From assembly GCF_003864255.1 (NCBI RefSeq), contig NZ_QWEZ01000001.1, forward strand, positions 992,001 through 1,056,000: 64,000 nt of DNA, written 5' to 3'. How positions within the stretch are numbered: the first letter of the stretch is position 1; each line of letters begins with the position of its first letter. Below, in pieces: positions 1 to 10,952 of this stretch. Position numbers and translations under genes: made by a program. Origin of the DNA: Aestuariirhabdus litorea. Its GTDB lineage: Bacteria > Pseudomonadota > Gammaproteobacteria > Pseudomonadales > Aestuariirhabdaceae. The notes beneath the pieces are model-generated. The model was not told where the DNA came from. It searched no databases and worked only from the letters and a program-made list of their open reading frames with translations.

Positions 1-447
1 CAGGCACAGGCGGCGATCGATACCTACGAGTTCAGTACCCCTGATCGTCAGGACCGTTTTGCAGTGCTGACCGAAGTGCTGCGCTGCCCCAAGTGTCAAA
101 ACCAGAATATCGCCGACTCCAACTCACCCATTGCCAACGACCTGCGGCATGAAATCTATCGCATGCTCGAAGAGGGCAAGAACGATGATGAGATTGTCAA
201 CTTCTTGGTGGAACGCTACGGAGAGTTCGTGCTTTATGACCCGCCTTTTAGCACCAAGACCCTGGTACTCTGGGGTGGGCCGGTATTGCTGCTGCTGATT
301 GGCCTGTTCGTTCTTGTCGGCCTGTTGCGTAAAAACAGCCGTCAGCAGCGGGATTTTGCTCCCAGCGAGGCAGGAGGCGAGGAGGCTTCCGAGGCCCTCT
401 CCGAGGAAGAGGCGCAACGTCTCAACCGTCTCCTGCAGGGTAAATAG
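1..447 (+). CDS. ccmH: Cytochrome c maturation protein CcmH (5' end outside window)
   Basis: The frame is open from base 1, so the true start lies upstream of the window. CcmH is a membrane-anchored, periplasm-facing thiol oxidoreductase that prepares the CxxCH cysteines of apocytochrome c for haem attachment. The family active site RCPKCQNQNIADSN is present, with its CxxC at bases 85-96. It is followed by a hydrophobic anchor (GGPVLLLLIGLFVLVG) and a Glu-rich tail ending LLQGK. This is the length expected for the short, CcmH-only form without a fused TPR domain. Its clients would include the CcoO and CcoP subunits encoded further along the window. A hairpin terminator follows the stop, so it is probably the last gene of a ccm operon. 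Confidence 0.93.
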   Translation, partial: QAQAAIDTYEFSTPDRQDRFAVLTEVLRCPKCQNQNIADSNSPIANDLRHEIYRMLEEGKNDDEIVNFLVERYGEFVLYDPPFSTKTLVLWGGPVLLLLIGLFVLVGLLRKNSRQQRDFAPSEAGGEEASEALSEEEAQRLNRLLQGK

Positions 448-465
448 CCGCCGCTTTTTGTGCCC

Positions 466-492
466 GGGCCGGTGTCAAACCGGCCCCTTTCT
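466..492 (+). terminator. Rho-independent terminator after ccmH
   Basis: A perfect 8-bp stem GGGCCGGT/ACCGGCCC with a 5-nt loop (GTCAA) is followed by CTTTCT. It lies about 20 bp after the ccmH stop and well before smc. Confidence 0.7.
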
Positions 493-617
493 CCCGCCAA
501 TTGCTCGTTTCCCTTGGCCCGGGTGGCGTGTAAACTGATCCCTCAATAAGAACCCCTGCGGCACCGCCCTGTGGTCGCTGTAAACGGGGCTTTCCAGATT
601 CAGGACCATTAGAAAGC

Positions 618-3600
618 ATGCGACTCAAGTGTATTAAACTCGCCGGATTCAAATCCTTTGTGGATCCGACTACGGTACAGTTTCCCAGCAATATGTGTGC
701 GGTGGTGGGCCCTAACGGTTGCGGCAAGTCCAACATCATCGACGCAGTGCGTTGGGTGATGGGGGAGAGCTCAGCGAAAAACCTGCGGGGAGAGTCGATG
801 ACCGACGTCATCTTTAACGGCTCCAACGCCCGCAAGCCGGTGGGACAGGCCTCGGTGGAGCTGGTGTTCGACAACAGCGATGGCACCATTCGGGGCGAGT
901 ATGCCGCTTTTGCAGAGATCTCCGTGCGTCGCAAGGTAACCCGTGACGCCAAGAACAACTACTACCTCAATGGCACCAAGTGCCGCCGCCGAGACATCAC
1001 GGATATCTTTCTGGGTACGGGTCTCGGCCCTCGCAGCTACTCCATTATCAGCCAGGGGATCATCTCCAACCTGATCGAATCGAAGCCGGAAGAGCTGCGT
1101 GTCTTTATCGAAGAGGCCGCGGGCATCTCCAAATACAAGGAGCGCCGCCGTGACACCGAAAACCGTATCCGCCGCACCAATGAAAACCTTGAGCGACTCA
1201 CCGACCTGAGGGATGAGCTTGAGCGCCAGCTGCATCACCTGCACAGTCAGGCCCAGGCGACCGAGAAGTACAAAGAGTACAAGGCCGATGAGCGCCTGAA
1301 GAAAGCGCAACTGAGTGCCCTGCGCTGGCGCGGAATCGACTCTGAAGTCAGTGACAAGGAGGCGATCATCCGCGACCTCGAGGTGCGCATGGAATCCTTC
1401 GTGGCGGACCAGCGCTCAATGGATGCGGCCATCGAGAAGAAGCGCGATCATCATACCCAGCTGACCGACCGCTTCAACGAGGTGCAGGGGCGCTTCTACA
1501 GTGTGGGCGGCGAGATCGCCCGCATCGAACAGACCATCCAGCACACCCGAGAGCGTTCGCGCCAACTGCTCGAGGACCTGCAGCAGGTCGAGCACAACTG
1601 GGATGAGAGCAACCGGCACCTTGAGGCCGACCGGGAGCTGGTTGAGCGCTTGCAGCTTGAACTGGAGGAGCTGGAGCCGGAGCTTGAGCTGGTGCGCGAG
1701 ACCGAAGAGGAGGCCACCCTGACCCTGGAAAGCGCCGAGGAGGCGATGCAGGAGTGGCAACAACAGTGGGACAGTTTCAACCAGAAGGCCTCGGAGCCGC
1801 GCCAGCGGGCTGAGGTCGAGCAGTCTCGCATCCAGCATATAGAGCAGGTGGTTGCGCGCCTCGGTGAACGCATCCGCAAGCTACAGGATGAACGCGCCGA
1901 GTTGAGCGTTGGCGAGGCCGAAGAGGAGTTGGAGCTGCTCTCGGAGCAACTGTCCGAGCTGGAGATGGCGGGTGATGACCAGCAGATGAGCCATGAGGGT
2001 TTGCAGGAAACCATCGAACAGCGGCGCGAAGCGATTCAGCAGACCAGTGCCCAGCTGGACGCGCTTCGCACCCGCTTACAGAGTCAGCAGGGTCGGCGTG
2101 CCTCGCTGGAGGCATTGCAGCAGGCCGCCCTCGGTCAACAGGGCAGCCTTGGCCAGTGGCTGGAGCAGCAGGCGCTGGCGGACCGCCCCCGGTTGGCGGA
2201 AAACCTGCAGGTGGAAGAGGGATGGGAGCAGGCACTGGAGACCGTGCTCGGTGACACCCTGCAGGCGGTCTGCGTGGAGGGGCTGGACCCGGTGGTTGAG
2301 CTGCTGGAGGGGTTGGATGCGGGCACCCTGACCCTGTTTGAGTCGAACTCCCCTGGGGGAGCGTCTGGCACCGCGCCCAATACCCTGCTGTCGAAGATAC
2401 GCTCGGATAGCGATCTTAGCGGTTTGCTCGAGGGGGTGCTGGTCGCGGATGAACTCAGCGATGCCCTCGCACAACGGGGAGCATTGAAGGGGCAGCAGTC
2501 GATCATTACCCGTGATGGCGTCTGGGTAGGGCGCAACTGGTTGCGGGTCGCCCGCGACGAGGACCAGCAAGCCGGCGTGCTGCAGCGCCAACAAGAGTTG
2601 GAGGAGCTGGTCGCTGCCATCGGCAACGACCAGATGCAGGTTGAGTCAATGGCGGAGCAGCTGGAGAAGGAGCGTGAGGCGCTGAAAACCGCCGAAGCCG
2701 AGCGCGAGTCCCTGCAGAAGGCGATCGCCGAGCAGGGGCGTCGCCAGAGCGAGGTGCGGGCTGAACTGAGTGGTCGGCGTGTTCGCATTGAACAGGTGGC
2801 CGCTCGTCGTGACAGCATCGACACGGAGCTCGAGGAGCTTCGGGAGCAGCAGGGACTCGAGCAGGAGAAGCTGGGGGAGGCCCGCCTGGTACTGCAGGAG
2901 TCCCTCGACCGCATGGAGAACGATGCGGGGCAGCGTGAGCAGCTGCTGCGCCAGCGCGACGACAACCGGGCACGTTTGGATACGGCCCGCCAGCGCTCCA
3001 GGCACGATAAGGACCGCAGTCACCAGCTGCAGTTGCGCTACCAGTCGATACGGACACAGCTGGACGCCACCCTCGGGGGGCAGCAGCGTCTCAAGGCTCA
3101 GATCGAGCAGCTGGCCGAACGCAAGCAACAGTTACAGCTGGGGCTTAGCCAGACCGATGAACCGGCCTTGGAGCACAAGCTGGTGCTTGAAGAGCTACTG
3201 GAGCAGCGGGTATTGGTTGAGGAGGAGCTGGCGGAATCCCGGCGCCAGGTGGAGGCACTCGACCACCAGATGCGAGAGCATGAGAAGCAGCGTTCCGAGG
3301 CGGAGCAGCAGGCCAATACCCTGCGTGGCCAGCTGGAGCATATTCGTATGGCCTGGCAGGCGCTGCAGGTGCACCGTGAGAAGTTGCAGGAGCAGCTGCT
3401 GGAGGAGCAGTTTGACCTGCCCACCGTGCTGGATAACCTGCCCCCTGACGCCACCGAGAGTGAATGGGAGGATCAGCTGCGCCGTCTCGATAACCGCATC
3501 CAGCGCCTCGGGGCGATCAACCTTGCGGCAATTGATGAGTACAAGGCCCAGGCCGAACGCAAGGAGTACCTGGACGCGCAGAATAATGACCTGGTGGAGG

Positions 3601-4121
3601 CCCTCACCACCCTGGAGAACGCGATTCGCCGTATCGACCGGGAGACCCGCAGCCGCTTCAAGGAGACCTTCGAGAAGGTCAACAGCGGGCTGCAGCTGCT
3701 GTTCCCCAAGGTGTTTGGTGGCGGGCACGCCTACCTGGAGCTGACTGGCGATGATCTGCTGGATACCGGTGTGACCATTATGGCGCGCCCCCCCGGCAAG
3801 AAGAACAGCACCATCCACCTGTTGTCGGGCGGCGAGAAAGCGCTGACGGCCATCGCCCTGGTGTTCTCGATCTTCCAGCTCAATCCGGCTCCCTTTTGTA
3901 TGCTGGATGAGGTGGACGCGCCCCTGGATGATGCCAACGTGGGACGCTACGCCCGCATGGTGGAGGAGATGTCGTCATCGGTGCAGTTTATCTACATCAC
4001 CCACAACAAGATCGCCATGGAAGCAGGCAACCAGCTGATGGGGGTCACCATGCATGAGCCCGGTGTCTCCCGCATGGTGTCGGTGGATATCGAGGAGGCC
4101 GCCGCCCTGGCTGCCGTCTAG
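618..4121 (+). CDS. smc: Chromosome segregation protein SMC
   Basis: SMC is the ATPase core of the bacterial condensin that compacts and segregates the chromosome. The 1167-residue length is typical. Residues 31-38 are the Walker A motif GPNGCGKS in the N-terminal head. Two long Glu/Gln/Arg/Leu-rich coiled coils surround a hinge at roughly 520-640. The C-terminal head carries the ABC signature LSGGEKAL near 1068 and Walker B CMLDEVDAPLDD near 1093. The start codon gives the conserved MRLKCIKLAGFKSF N-terminus. It stands alone, without scpA/scpB next to it, and zipA follows 228 bp downstream with its own promoter, an order common in Pseudomonas-like genomes. Confidence 0.97.
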   Translation: MRLKCIKLAGFKSFVDPTTVQFPSNMCAVVGPNGCGKSNIIDAVRWVMGESSAKNLRGESMTDVIFNGSNARKPVGQASVELVFDNSDGTIRGEYAAFAEISVRRKVTRDAKNNYYLNGTKCRRRDITDIFLGTGLGPRSYSIISQGIISNLIESKPEELRVFIEEAAGISKYKERRRDTENRIRRTNENLERLTDLRDELERQLHHLHSQAQATEKYKEYKADERLKKAQLSALRWRGIDSEVSDKEAIIRDLEVRMESFVADQRSMDAAIEKKRDHHTQLTDRFNEVQGRFYSVGGEIARIEQTIQHTRERSRQLLEDLQQVEHNWDESNRHLEADRELVERLQLELEELEPELELVRETEEEATLTLESAEEAMQEWQQQWDSFNQKASEPRQRAEVEQSRIQHIEQVVARLGERIRKLQDERAELSVGEAEEELELLSEQLSELEMAGDDQQMSHEGLQETIEQRREAIQQTSAQLDALRTRLQSQQGRRASLEALQQAALGQQGSLGQWLEQQALADRPRLAENLQVEEGWEQALETVLGDTLQAVCVEGLDPVVELLEGLDAGTLTLFESNSPGGASGTAPNTLLSKIRSDSDLSGLLEGVLVADELSDALAQRGALKGQQSIITRDGVWVGRNWLRVARDEDQQAGVLQRQQELEELVAAIGNDQMQVESMAEQLEKEREALKTAEAERESLQKAIAEQGRRQSEVRAELSGRRVRIEQVAARRDSIDTELEELREQQGLEQEKLGEARLVLQESLDRMENDAGQREQLLRQRDDNRARLDTARQRSRHDKDRSHQLQLRYQSIRTQLDATLGGQQRLKAQIEQLAERKQQLQLGLSQTDEPALEHKLVLEELLEQRVLVEEELAESRRQVEALDHQMREHEKQRSEAEQQANTLRGQLEHIRMAWQALQVHREKLQEQLLEEQFDLPTVLDNLPPDATESEWEDQLRRLDNRIQRLGAINLAAIDEYKAQAERKEYLDAQNNDLVEALTTLENAIRRIDRETRSRFKETFEKVNSGLQLLFPKVFGGGHAYLELTGDDLLDTGVTIMARPPGKKNSTIHLLSGGEKALTAIALVFSIFQLNPAPFCMLDEVDAPLDDANVGRYARMVEEMSSSVQFIYITHNKIAMEAGNQLMGVTMHEPGVSRMVSVDIEEAAALAAV

Positions 4122-4164
4122 CCATTGGTGGCCCTGTTTGTGGTTGGCATGGCGCGGTGACCTT

Positions 4165-4193
4165 TTGAGTTTTGGGCGGCGCTGTCCGATAAT
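4165..4193 (+). promoter_or_regulatory. Sigma-70-type promoter for zipA
   Basis: TTGAGT and GATAAT are separated by exactly 17 bp, upstream of zipA in the smc-zipA gap. A small inverted repeat GTCATC-CGGT-GATGAC (4311-4326) lies just before the zipA start. The predicted leader is about 150 nt. Confidence 0.6.
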
Positions 4194-4349
4194 AGGCACC
4201 ATATACAAGGGTGCGAGGGCAGCCGATCGCGCAGGGCATCAGGCCGGATATCGGTAGGCGGTGAAGGGTGTTTTGTGGCGCAATCGGAGTGTTAGTCTGT
4301 GCAGGTAGATGTCATCCGGTGATGACGGAACAGGGGTAACAAAAGCAAG

Positions 4350-5531
4350 ATGGATATGGGTGTGCGTGAGTGGCTGGTCGTCGTGGCCGTGCTGTTGATA
4401 GTGGGTATTTTGGCGGACGGATACCGGCGTATGCGGGCGGCCCGCCAACGTTCCCAGGAGCTCGACTTCTCCTTCAAGGGACGCTCGGAGGAGTTTAACG
4501 ACGAGCTGCCCAACGGTGGTGCGCGGGTTATTCTGCGTTCTCAAGCCGCGGATGCCGATGCCGGCCAGCCCGAAGAGGATGATGAGCAGGACCCGCTCTT
4601 TATGCCTCCCCCCCGTAACACCTCGCGCCCAGTCATTCCGCCAGCGGAGGATCAGGATCTGGAGTCAGGTGAAGCCTTTGGCTCAGCCCTTGATGAGGCC
4701 CTCGCCTTCGACGCTGACCCCGAGCCCTTTAGCGCGGATGTCGGGTCGGACACCCCCGCGCAGGAGGAGCCCCTCTTCGATCCGGCGCCCGAGCCGATCA
4801 GTGCCACGCCCCGTGAAGCGGCTTCCCGGCCAGCGCAACCTCCCAAGACCAAGGACGCCCAGGCCGAGAAACCCGCTGCACCCGCTCGCCCGGTCAAAGC
4901 GGCGCCCGAAGAGGCGGAGATGCCCTTCGCCCAGGTGCCACTGAACCTGGATGAGCCGGTGCCGGTGCTGATGGAGGTGGATGGTAAATCCCCCGACGCG
5001 GTATCGCCCCGCGCCAGCGAACGCAAACGTAAGCCGCGGGTTGAGCCCAGGCCCTCGCAGGATGAGAGTCCCCGGGAGAGCGAAAAGCGCCCGGCCGCCG
5101 AGGAGATCATTGTCATCAATGTGGTCTCCCGTCCGGGCCAGGTATTCTCTGGCGAGGCCCTGCTGCAGCAGTTGCTGGCGCAGGGTCTGAAGTATGGGGA
5201 GATGAGCATTTTTCATCGTCACGAGCAGTTTAATGGCCAGGGACCAGTCCAGTTCAGCCTTGCCAATGGGGTCGAGCCTGGCAGCTTTGATCTCGACCAC
5301 ATGGATCAGTTACAGACCCCGTTGGTGACCCTCTTTATGGGGCTGCCGGGCCCGCGAGAGCCCCTCAAGGCCTTCGAGATGATGGCGACCGCGGCCCAGA
5401 CCCTGGCGCGGGAACTGGGAGGCGAGCTCAAGGATGAGAGTCGCAGTGTGATGACCCAACAGACCCTGGCCCACTGCAAGCAGCGGATTACCGACTTCGA
5501 GCGGCGCCAACTCACCCGTAGCCGACACTAA
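4350..5531 (+). CDS. zipA: Cell division protein ZipA
   Basis: ZipA anchors FtsZ filaments to the inner membrane at the division site. The layout is classic for the family: an N-terminal transmembrane segment (WLVVVAVLLIVGILADG, residues about 6-24), a short basic stretch, a long Pro/Glu/Ala-rich linker to about residue 245, and a C-terminal FtsZ-binding domain. That domain begins IIVINVVSRPGQVFSGEALL and continues through SIFHRHEQFNGQGPVQFSLAN and TLFMGLPGPREPLKAFEMM. The ATG at 4350 has a poor ribosome site; the ATG two codons later is an alternative. ligA follows after 36 bp, so the two are probably cotranscribed, as in related genomes. Confidence 0.95.
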   Translation: MDMGVREWLVVVAVLLIVGILADGYRRMRAARQRSQELDFSFKGRSEEFNDELPNGGARVILRSQAADADAGQPEEDDEQDPLFMPPPRNTSRPVIPPAEDQDLESGEAFGSALDEALAFDADPEPFSADVGSDTPAQEEPLFDPAPEPISATPREAASRPAQPPKTKDAQAEKPAAPARPVKAAPEEAEMPFAQVPLNLDEPVPVLMEVDGKSPDAVSPRASERKRKPRVEPRPSQDESPRESEKRPAAEEIIVINVVSRPGQVFSGEALLQQLLAQGLKYGEMSIFHRHEQFNGQGPVQFSLANGVEPGSFDLDHMDQLQTPLVTLFMGLPGPREPLKAFEMMATAAQTLARELGGELKDESRSVMTQQTLAHCKQRITDFERRQLTRSRH

Positions 5532-5564
5532 GAGCCCCGGGTTGTTGTTGATTTCAAGAGATAA

Positions 5565-8203
<2,639 letters not shown>

Positions 8204-8313
8204 GTTTTTCCTTCCCGGCCCGATTCCCCTCGGCGGGGGATTTGGGTATCGTTGATCGGAGTGGTGCCCGCGGGTGCCGGTCAACAGGGTTAGCTTTTCA
8301 AGGAGAGGATTGG

Positions 8314-8757
8314 GTGGATCACGAGTCGATCGTCTATGGCTGTATCAAGGACCTGCCGTTCGGTGATGACCGCGAAATGATGGTGCGCCGCAAGCACAAC
8401 CTGAGGGCGATCAAGTCGCTGCCGGGTATGGATGACTGGCCCTTCCTCTCGCGGGAGATGTTTGCCGCCACGGCAGGGCTGCCTACCGAAGTCAGTACCT
8501 ACCAGACCCAGGTGATCCACTTTGGCGCCTCCTACCGGGCGATCGAATATGAGTGGGAGCAGTGGATTGCCAAGTTCGAGCAGTTGCTGCAGTCGATGTA
8601 CTGGGTGTCGGTGGCGGTTCACCTGGAGACCGAACTCTCCGGTACCCACACCTTCACCTGGGATTCCGATACCAGCTTCCACCAGCCCGGCTCCGGTGAT
8701 ATCCGGGTACGCTGCGAGTGGCAGCACGAGGGGAGCCTGGGGGGCTCGCGCTTCTAG
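8314..8757 (+). CDS. Conserved hypothetical protein
   Basis: A 147-residue soluble protein with no signal peptide. I chose the GTG start because a strong ribosome site (AAGGAGAGG, 8300-8308) precedes it; an ATG 72 bp upstream is in frame but adds an unlikely Gly/Arg-rich extension. Aromatic-rich segments such as IHFGASYRAIEYEWEQWIAKF and SVAVHLETELSGTHTFTW look conserved in type and resemble, from memory, an uncharacterised Pseudomonas family. No catalytic motif is evident. Its stop codon overlaps the stop of the convergent yheU in a CTAG tetramer. Function unknown. Confidence 0.75.
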   Translation: MDHESIVYGCIKDLPFGDDREMMVRRKHNLRAIKSLPGMDDWPFLSREMFAATAGLPTEVSTYQTQVIHFGASYRAIEYEWEQWIAKFEQLLQSMYWVSVAVHLETELSGTHTFTWDSDTSFHQPGSGDIRVRCEWQHEGSLGGSRF

Positions 8758-8975
8758 CTCTCCTCCGGCAGGTCACGGCGCAGGACGATATTCACGCTCT
8801 CGGTCAGCTGAGTATAGAGAATCACCGCCTCACCCCGATCGAGCAGGCGGCGAACCGCGCTGACCCGCTGCTCCAGGCTGTCATCGTAGCCGTTGTCGGT
8901 CCCCTCCCGGGAGACAAACTCTTCTATCAGGTTGGTCAGGGTTGCCGCTTCCAGGTCGCGGTGGGGGATAATCAT
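8754..8975 (-). CDS. yheU: YheU/UPF0270 family small protein
   Basis: A 73-residue protein matching E. coli YheU in order and motifs: MIIPHRDLEAATLTNLIEEF, then VSREGTDNGYDDSLEQRV, then GEAVILYTQLTESVNI. The family is small, cytoplasmic and of unknown role. It reads toward the preceding hypothetical gene, with a 4-bp tail-to-tail overlap at the stop codons, and away from the sugar kinase gene with which it shares an upstream region of about 140 bp. Confidence 0.9.
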   Translation of the reverse strand: MIIPHRDLEAATLTNLIEEFVSREGTDNGYDDSLEQRVSAVRRLLDRGEAVILYTQLTESVNIVLRRDLPEES

Positions 8976-9117
8976 GGATCGGGCTCGTCATCTGCGGGCT
9001 AAGGGGTGCCTATGGTAGCCGACAATCCCCGTTCGCGGATAGCCTCGGCGCCAGGTTGGCGTGGCTGGAAATGTGTGCCTGGCGTGGTAGAGTACGCCCC
9101 ATTATCGCAACAGATCC

Positions 9118-10161
9118 ATGGCTGAGAACGCCCCGGCATTGAGGACGAAACGGAGTATGGTCGAAGATAACCGCCAACAGGCGCGGCAGGAGTTCATGAC
9201 CCGGGAGGGCTGGGGGGCGGCTGAGGTGGAGCCGCTGGCGGCCGATGCCTCCTTCCGCCGTTATTTCCGTCTCCGGCGCGCCGGCGAGAGCTGCCTGCTG
9301 ATGGACGCGCCACCGCCCCAGGAGCAGATACTTCCCTTTATCTCCATCGCCCAGCACCTGGTCAGCTTAGGCCTTCGGGCGCCCCGGGTGCTTGCCAGCG
9401 AGCTCGATGCGGGCTTCGCGCTATTGGAGGATTTCGGTGACGACACCTTCACTCGCCTGCTGGCCCGGGGCGAAGCGGAGGCTTCCCTTTACCGGATGGC
9501 GGTTGATGTGTTGATCCAGCTGCACCGCCACCCGGCGGCTACGGAGCTGGAGCTGCCCCCCTACGACGAGCAGGCACTGCTGCGCGAGGCGCTGCTGCTG
9601 GTTGACTGGTACTACCCGGCGTTGAACGGCGTTGACTGTCCCGCTGAGGCGGTGGAAAGTTACCGGGCTGCCTGGGTCACTGCCCTGGCGCCGCTCAGGG
9701 CAGAGCCGGCCACCCTGGTGCTGCGGGATTTCCATGTCGATAACCTGATGCGGGTGGGGGACGGCTCCAGCGTTGCCCACTGCGGTCTGCTGGACTTCCA
9801 GGACGCCCTGATCGGCAGTCCCGCCTACGACCTGATGTCGCTGCTCGAGGATGCCCGCCGCGATGTCACACCGGCCCTGCAGCAGGCGCTGATCGACCAT
9901 TACCTGACGACCCGAACTGAGCTGGATGCCGGTCAGTTTATGAGAGCCTATCGTATTTTGGCGGCCCAGCGTCATGCCAAGGTAGCCGGAATCTTCGTGC
10001 GCCTGATGGTGCGTGACGGCAAGCCGATCTACCTGCAGCACCTTCCCCGTGTAGTGGCGCTGCTGACCCGTAACCTTGAGGCACCGGAGCTGGCACCGGT
10101 TCGGGAGTGGGTGGCGCGCTGGATGCCCAACCTGGGAGTCCCCCTGGTGCTGGCGCCGTGA
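9118..10161 (+). CDS. Aminoglycoside-phosphotransferase-fold kinase, AmgK-like
   Basis: Kinase of the APH fold. It resembles AmgK, the anomeric MurNAc/GlcNAc kinase of Pseudomonas cell-wall recycling. The nucleotide-binding N-lobe contains ADASFRRYFRLRRAGESCLLMD. The catalytic loop is LRDFHVDNLM and the metal-binding region is LLDFQDALIGSPAYDLMSLL. An ATG at 9157 (MVEDNRQQAR) is a plausible alternative start. In AmgK/MurU organisms the nucleotidyltransferase murU usually follows directly, but here the next gene is a TauE/SafE permease overlapping by 4 bp (GTGA). The substrate assignment is therefore an inference; another small-molecule kinase is possible. Confidence 0.78.
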   Translation: MAENAPALRTKRSMVEDNRQQARQEFMTREGWGAAEVEPLAADASFRRYFRLRRAGESCLLMDAPPPQEQILPFISIAQHLVSLGLRAPRVLASELDAGFALLEDFGDDTFTRLLARGEAEASLYRMAVDVLIQLHRHPAATELELPPYDEQALLREALLLVDWYYPALNGVDCPAEAVESYRAAWVTALAPLRAEPATLVLRDFHVDNLMRVGDGSSVAHCGLLDFQDALIGSPAYDLMSLLEDARRDVTPALQQALIDHYLTTRTELDAGQFMRAYRILAAQRHAKVAGIFVRLMVRDGKPIYLQHLPRVVALLTRNLEAPELAPVREWVARWMPNLGVPLVLAP

Positions 10162-10934
10162 TCACCGATCCTTTTTTTTACCTCTGCGCCATTCCGGCGG
10201 TGTTGCTGTTTGGCATGGCCAAGGGGGGATTTGGCGGTACCGTAGCGGTGGTCAGTGTACCGCTGATGGCGCTGGCGGTTCCCCCGTTGCAGGCGGCGGC
10301 CATACTGCTGCCGATCCTGGTGGTGATGGATGCGGTCGCGCTCTGGAGTTTTCGCGGCCAGTATGATCGGGTCAATCTTAGAATCCTGCTCCCTGCGGCG
10401 GTGGCCGGGGTGGTGGTGGGGGCCTTTTTCTTCCGTTACCTCTCCGACGATGCGATCCGCATCCTGATAGGCCTGATCGCGGTGGTCTTCTGCCTCAACT
10501 ACTGGCTCAGTCCGGGCTATCGGAGCAAAACCGAACCCAACTGGGTCAAGGGCTCCTTCTGGGGGATGATGGCCGGCTTCACCAGCTTTGGTATTCACGC
10601 CGGCGCGCCACCGGTCAGCGTCTACATGTTGCCGCAGCAGCTGGAGAAGAAGTTATTGATGGGGACTTTTGCGGTCTTTTTCGCGGCGGTCAACTTTGTG
10701 AAGCTGTTTCCCTACGCATGGCTGGGCAGCTTCGACAGCGCCAACCTCCTGACCTCGCTGGTGCTGATTCCCCTGGCGCCCATCGGGGTGCGGCTGGGCT
10801 TTTACCTGCTGCACAAGGTGAAGGAGCAGACCATCTATCGACTGGCCTATTTCTTCCTCTGTGTGATGGGGGTGAAGTTGCTCCACGAGGGTGTTCTGGG
10901 CCTGATCGCCGCCCAGCCGCTGGGGGCGATCTAG
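10158..10934 (+). CDS. Sulfite exporter TauE/SafE family permease
   Basis: Integral membrane protein of about 258 residues with about eight hydrophobic segments and the repeated half typical of TauE/SafE (AKGGFGGTVAVVSVPLMAL near the N-terminus, FTSFGIHAGAPPVSVYMLP in the second half). Family members move sulfite, organosulfonates or other small anions. The GTG start overlaps the stop of the kinase gene (GTGA), so the two are translationally coupled. Starting further upstream would add a non-hydrophobic Gly/Pro tail read from the end of the kinase frame. The substrate is unknown. Confidence 0.85.
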   Translation: MITDPFFYLCAIPAVLLFGMAKGGFGGTVAVVSVPLMALAVPPLQAAAILLPILVVMDAVALWSFRGQYDRVNLRILLPAAVAGVVVGAFFFRYLSDDAIRILIGLIAVVFCLNYWLSPGYRSKTEPNWVKGSFWGMMAGFTSFGIHAGAPPVSVYMLPQQLEKKLLMGTFAVFFAAVNFVKLFPYAWLGSFDSANLLTSLVLIPLAPIGVRLGFYLLHKVKEQTIYRLAYFFLCVMGVKLLHEGVLGLIAAQPLGAI

Positions 10935-10938
10935 TGGC

Positions 10939-10950
10939 CTGCACGTGCAG
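10939..10950. terminator. Short palindrome between convergent genes
   Basis: The perfect palindrome CTGCACGTGCAG fills the 18-bp gap between two convergent genes. It lacks a T-tract, so a terminator role is only possible. Confidence 0.35.
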
Positions 10951-10952
10951 AC

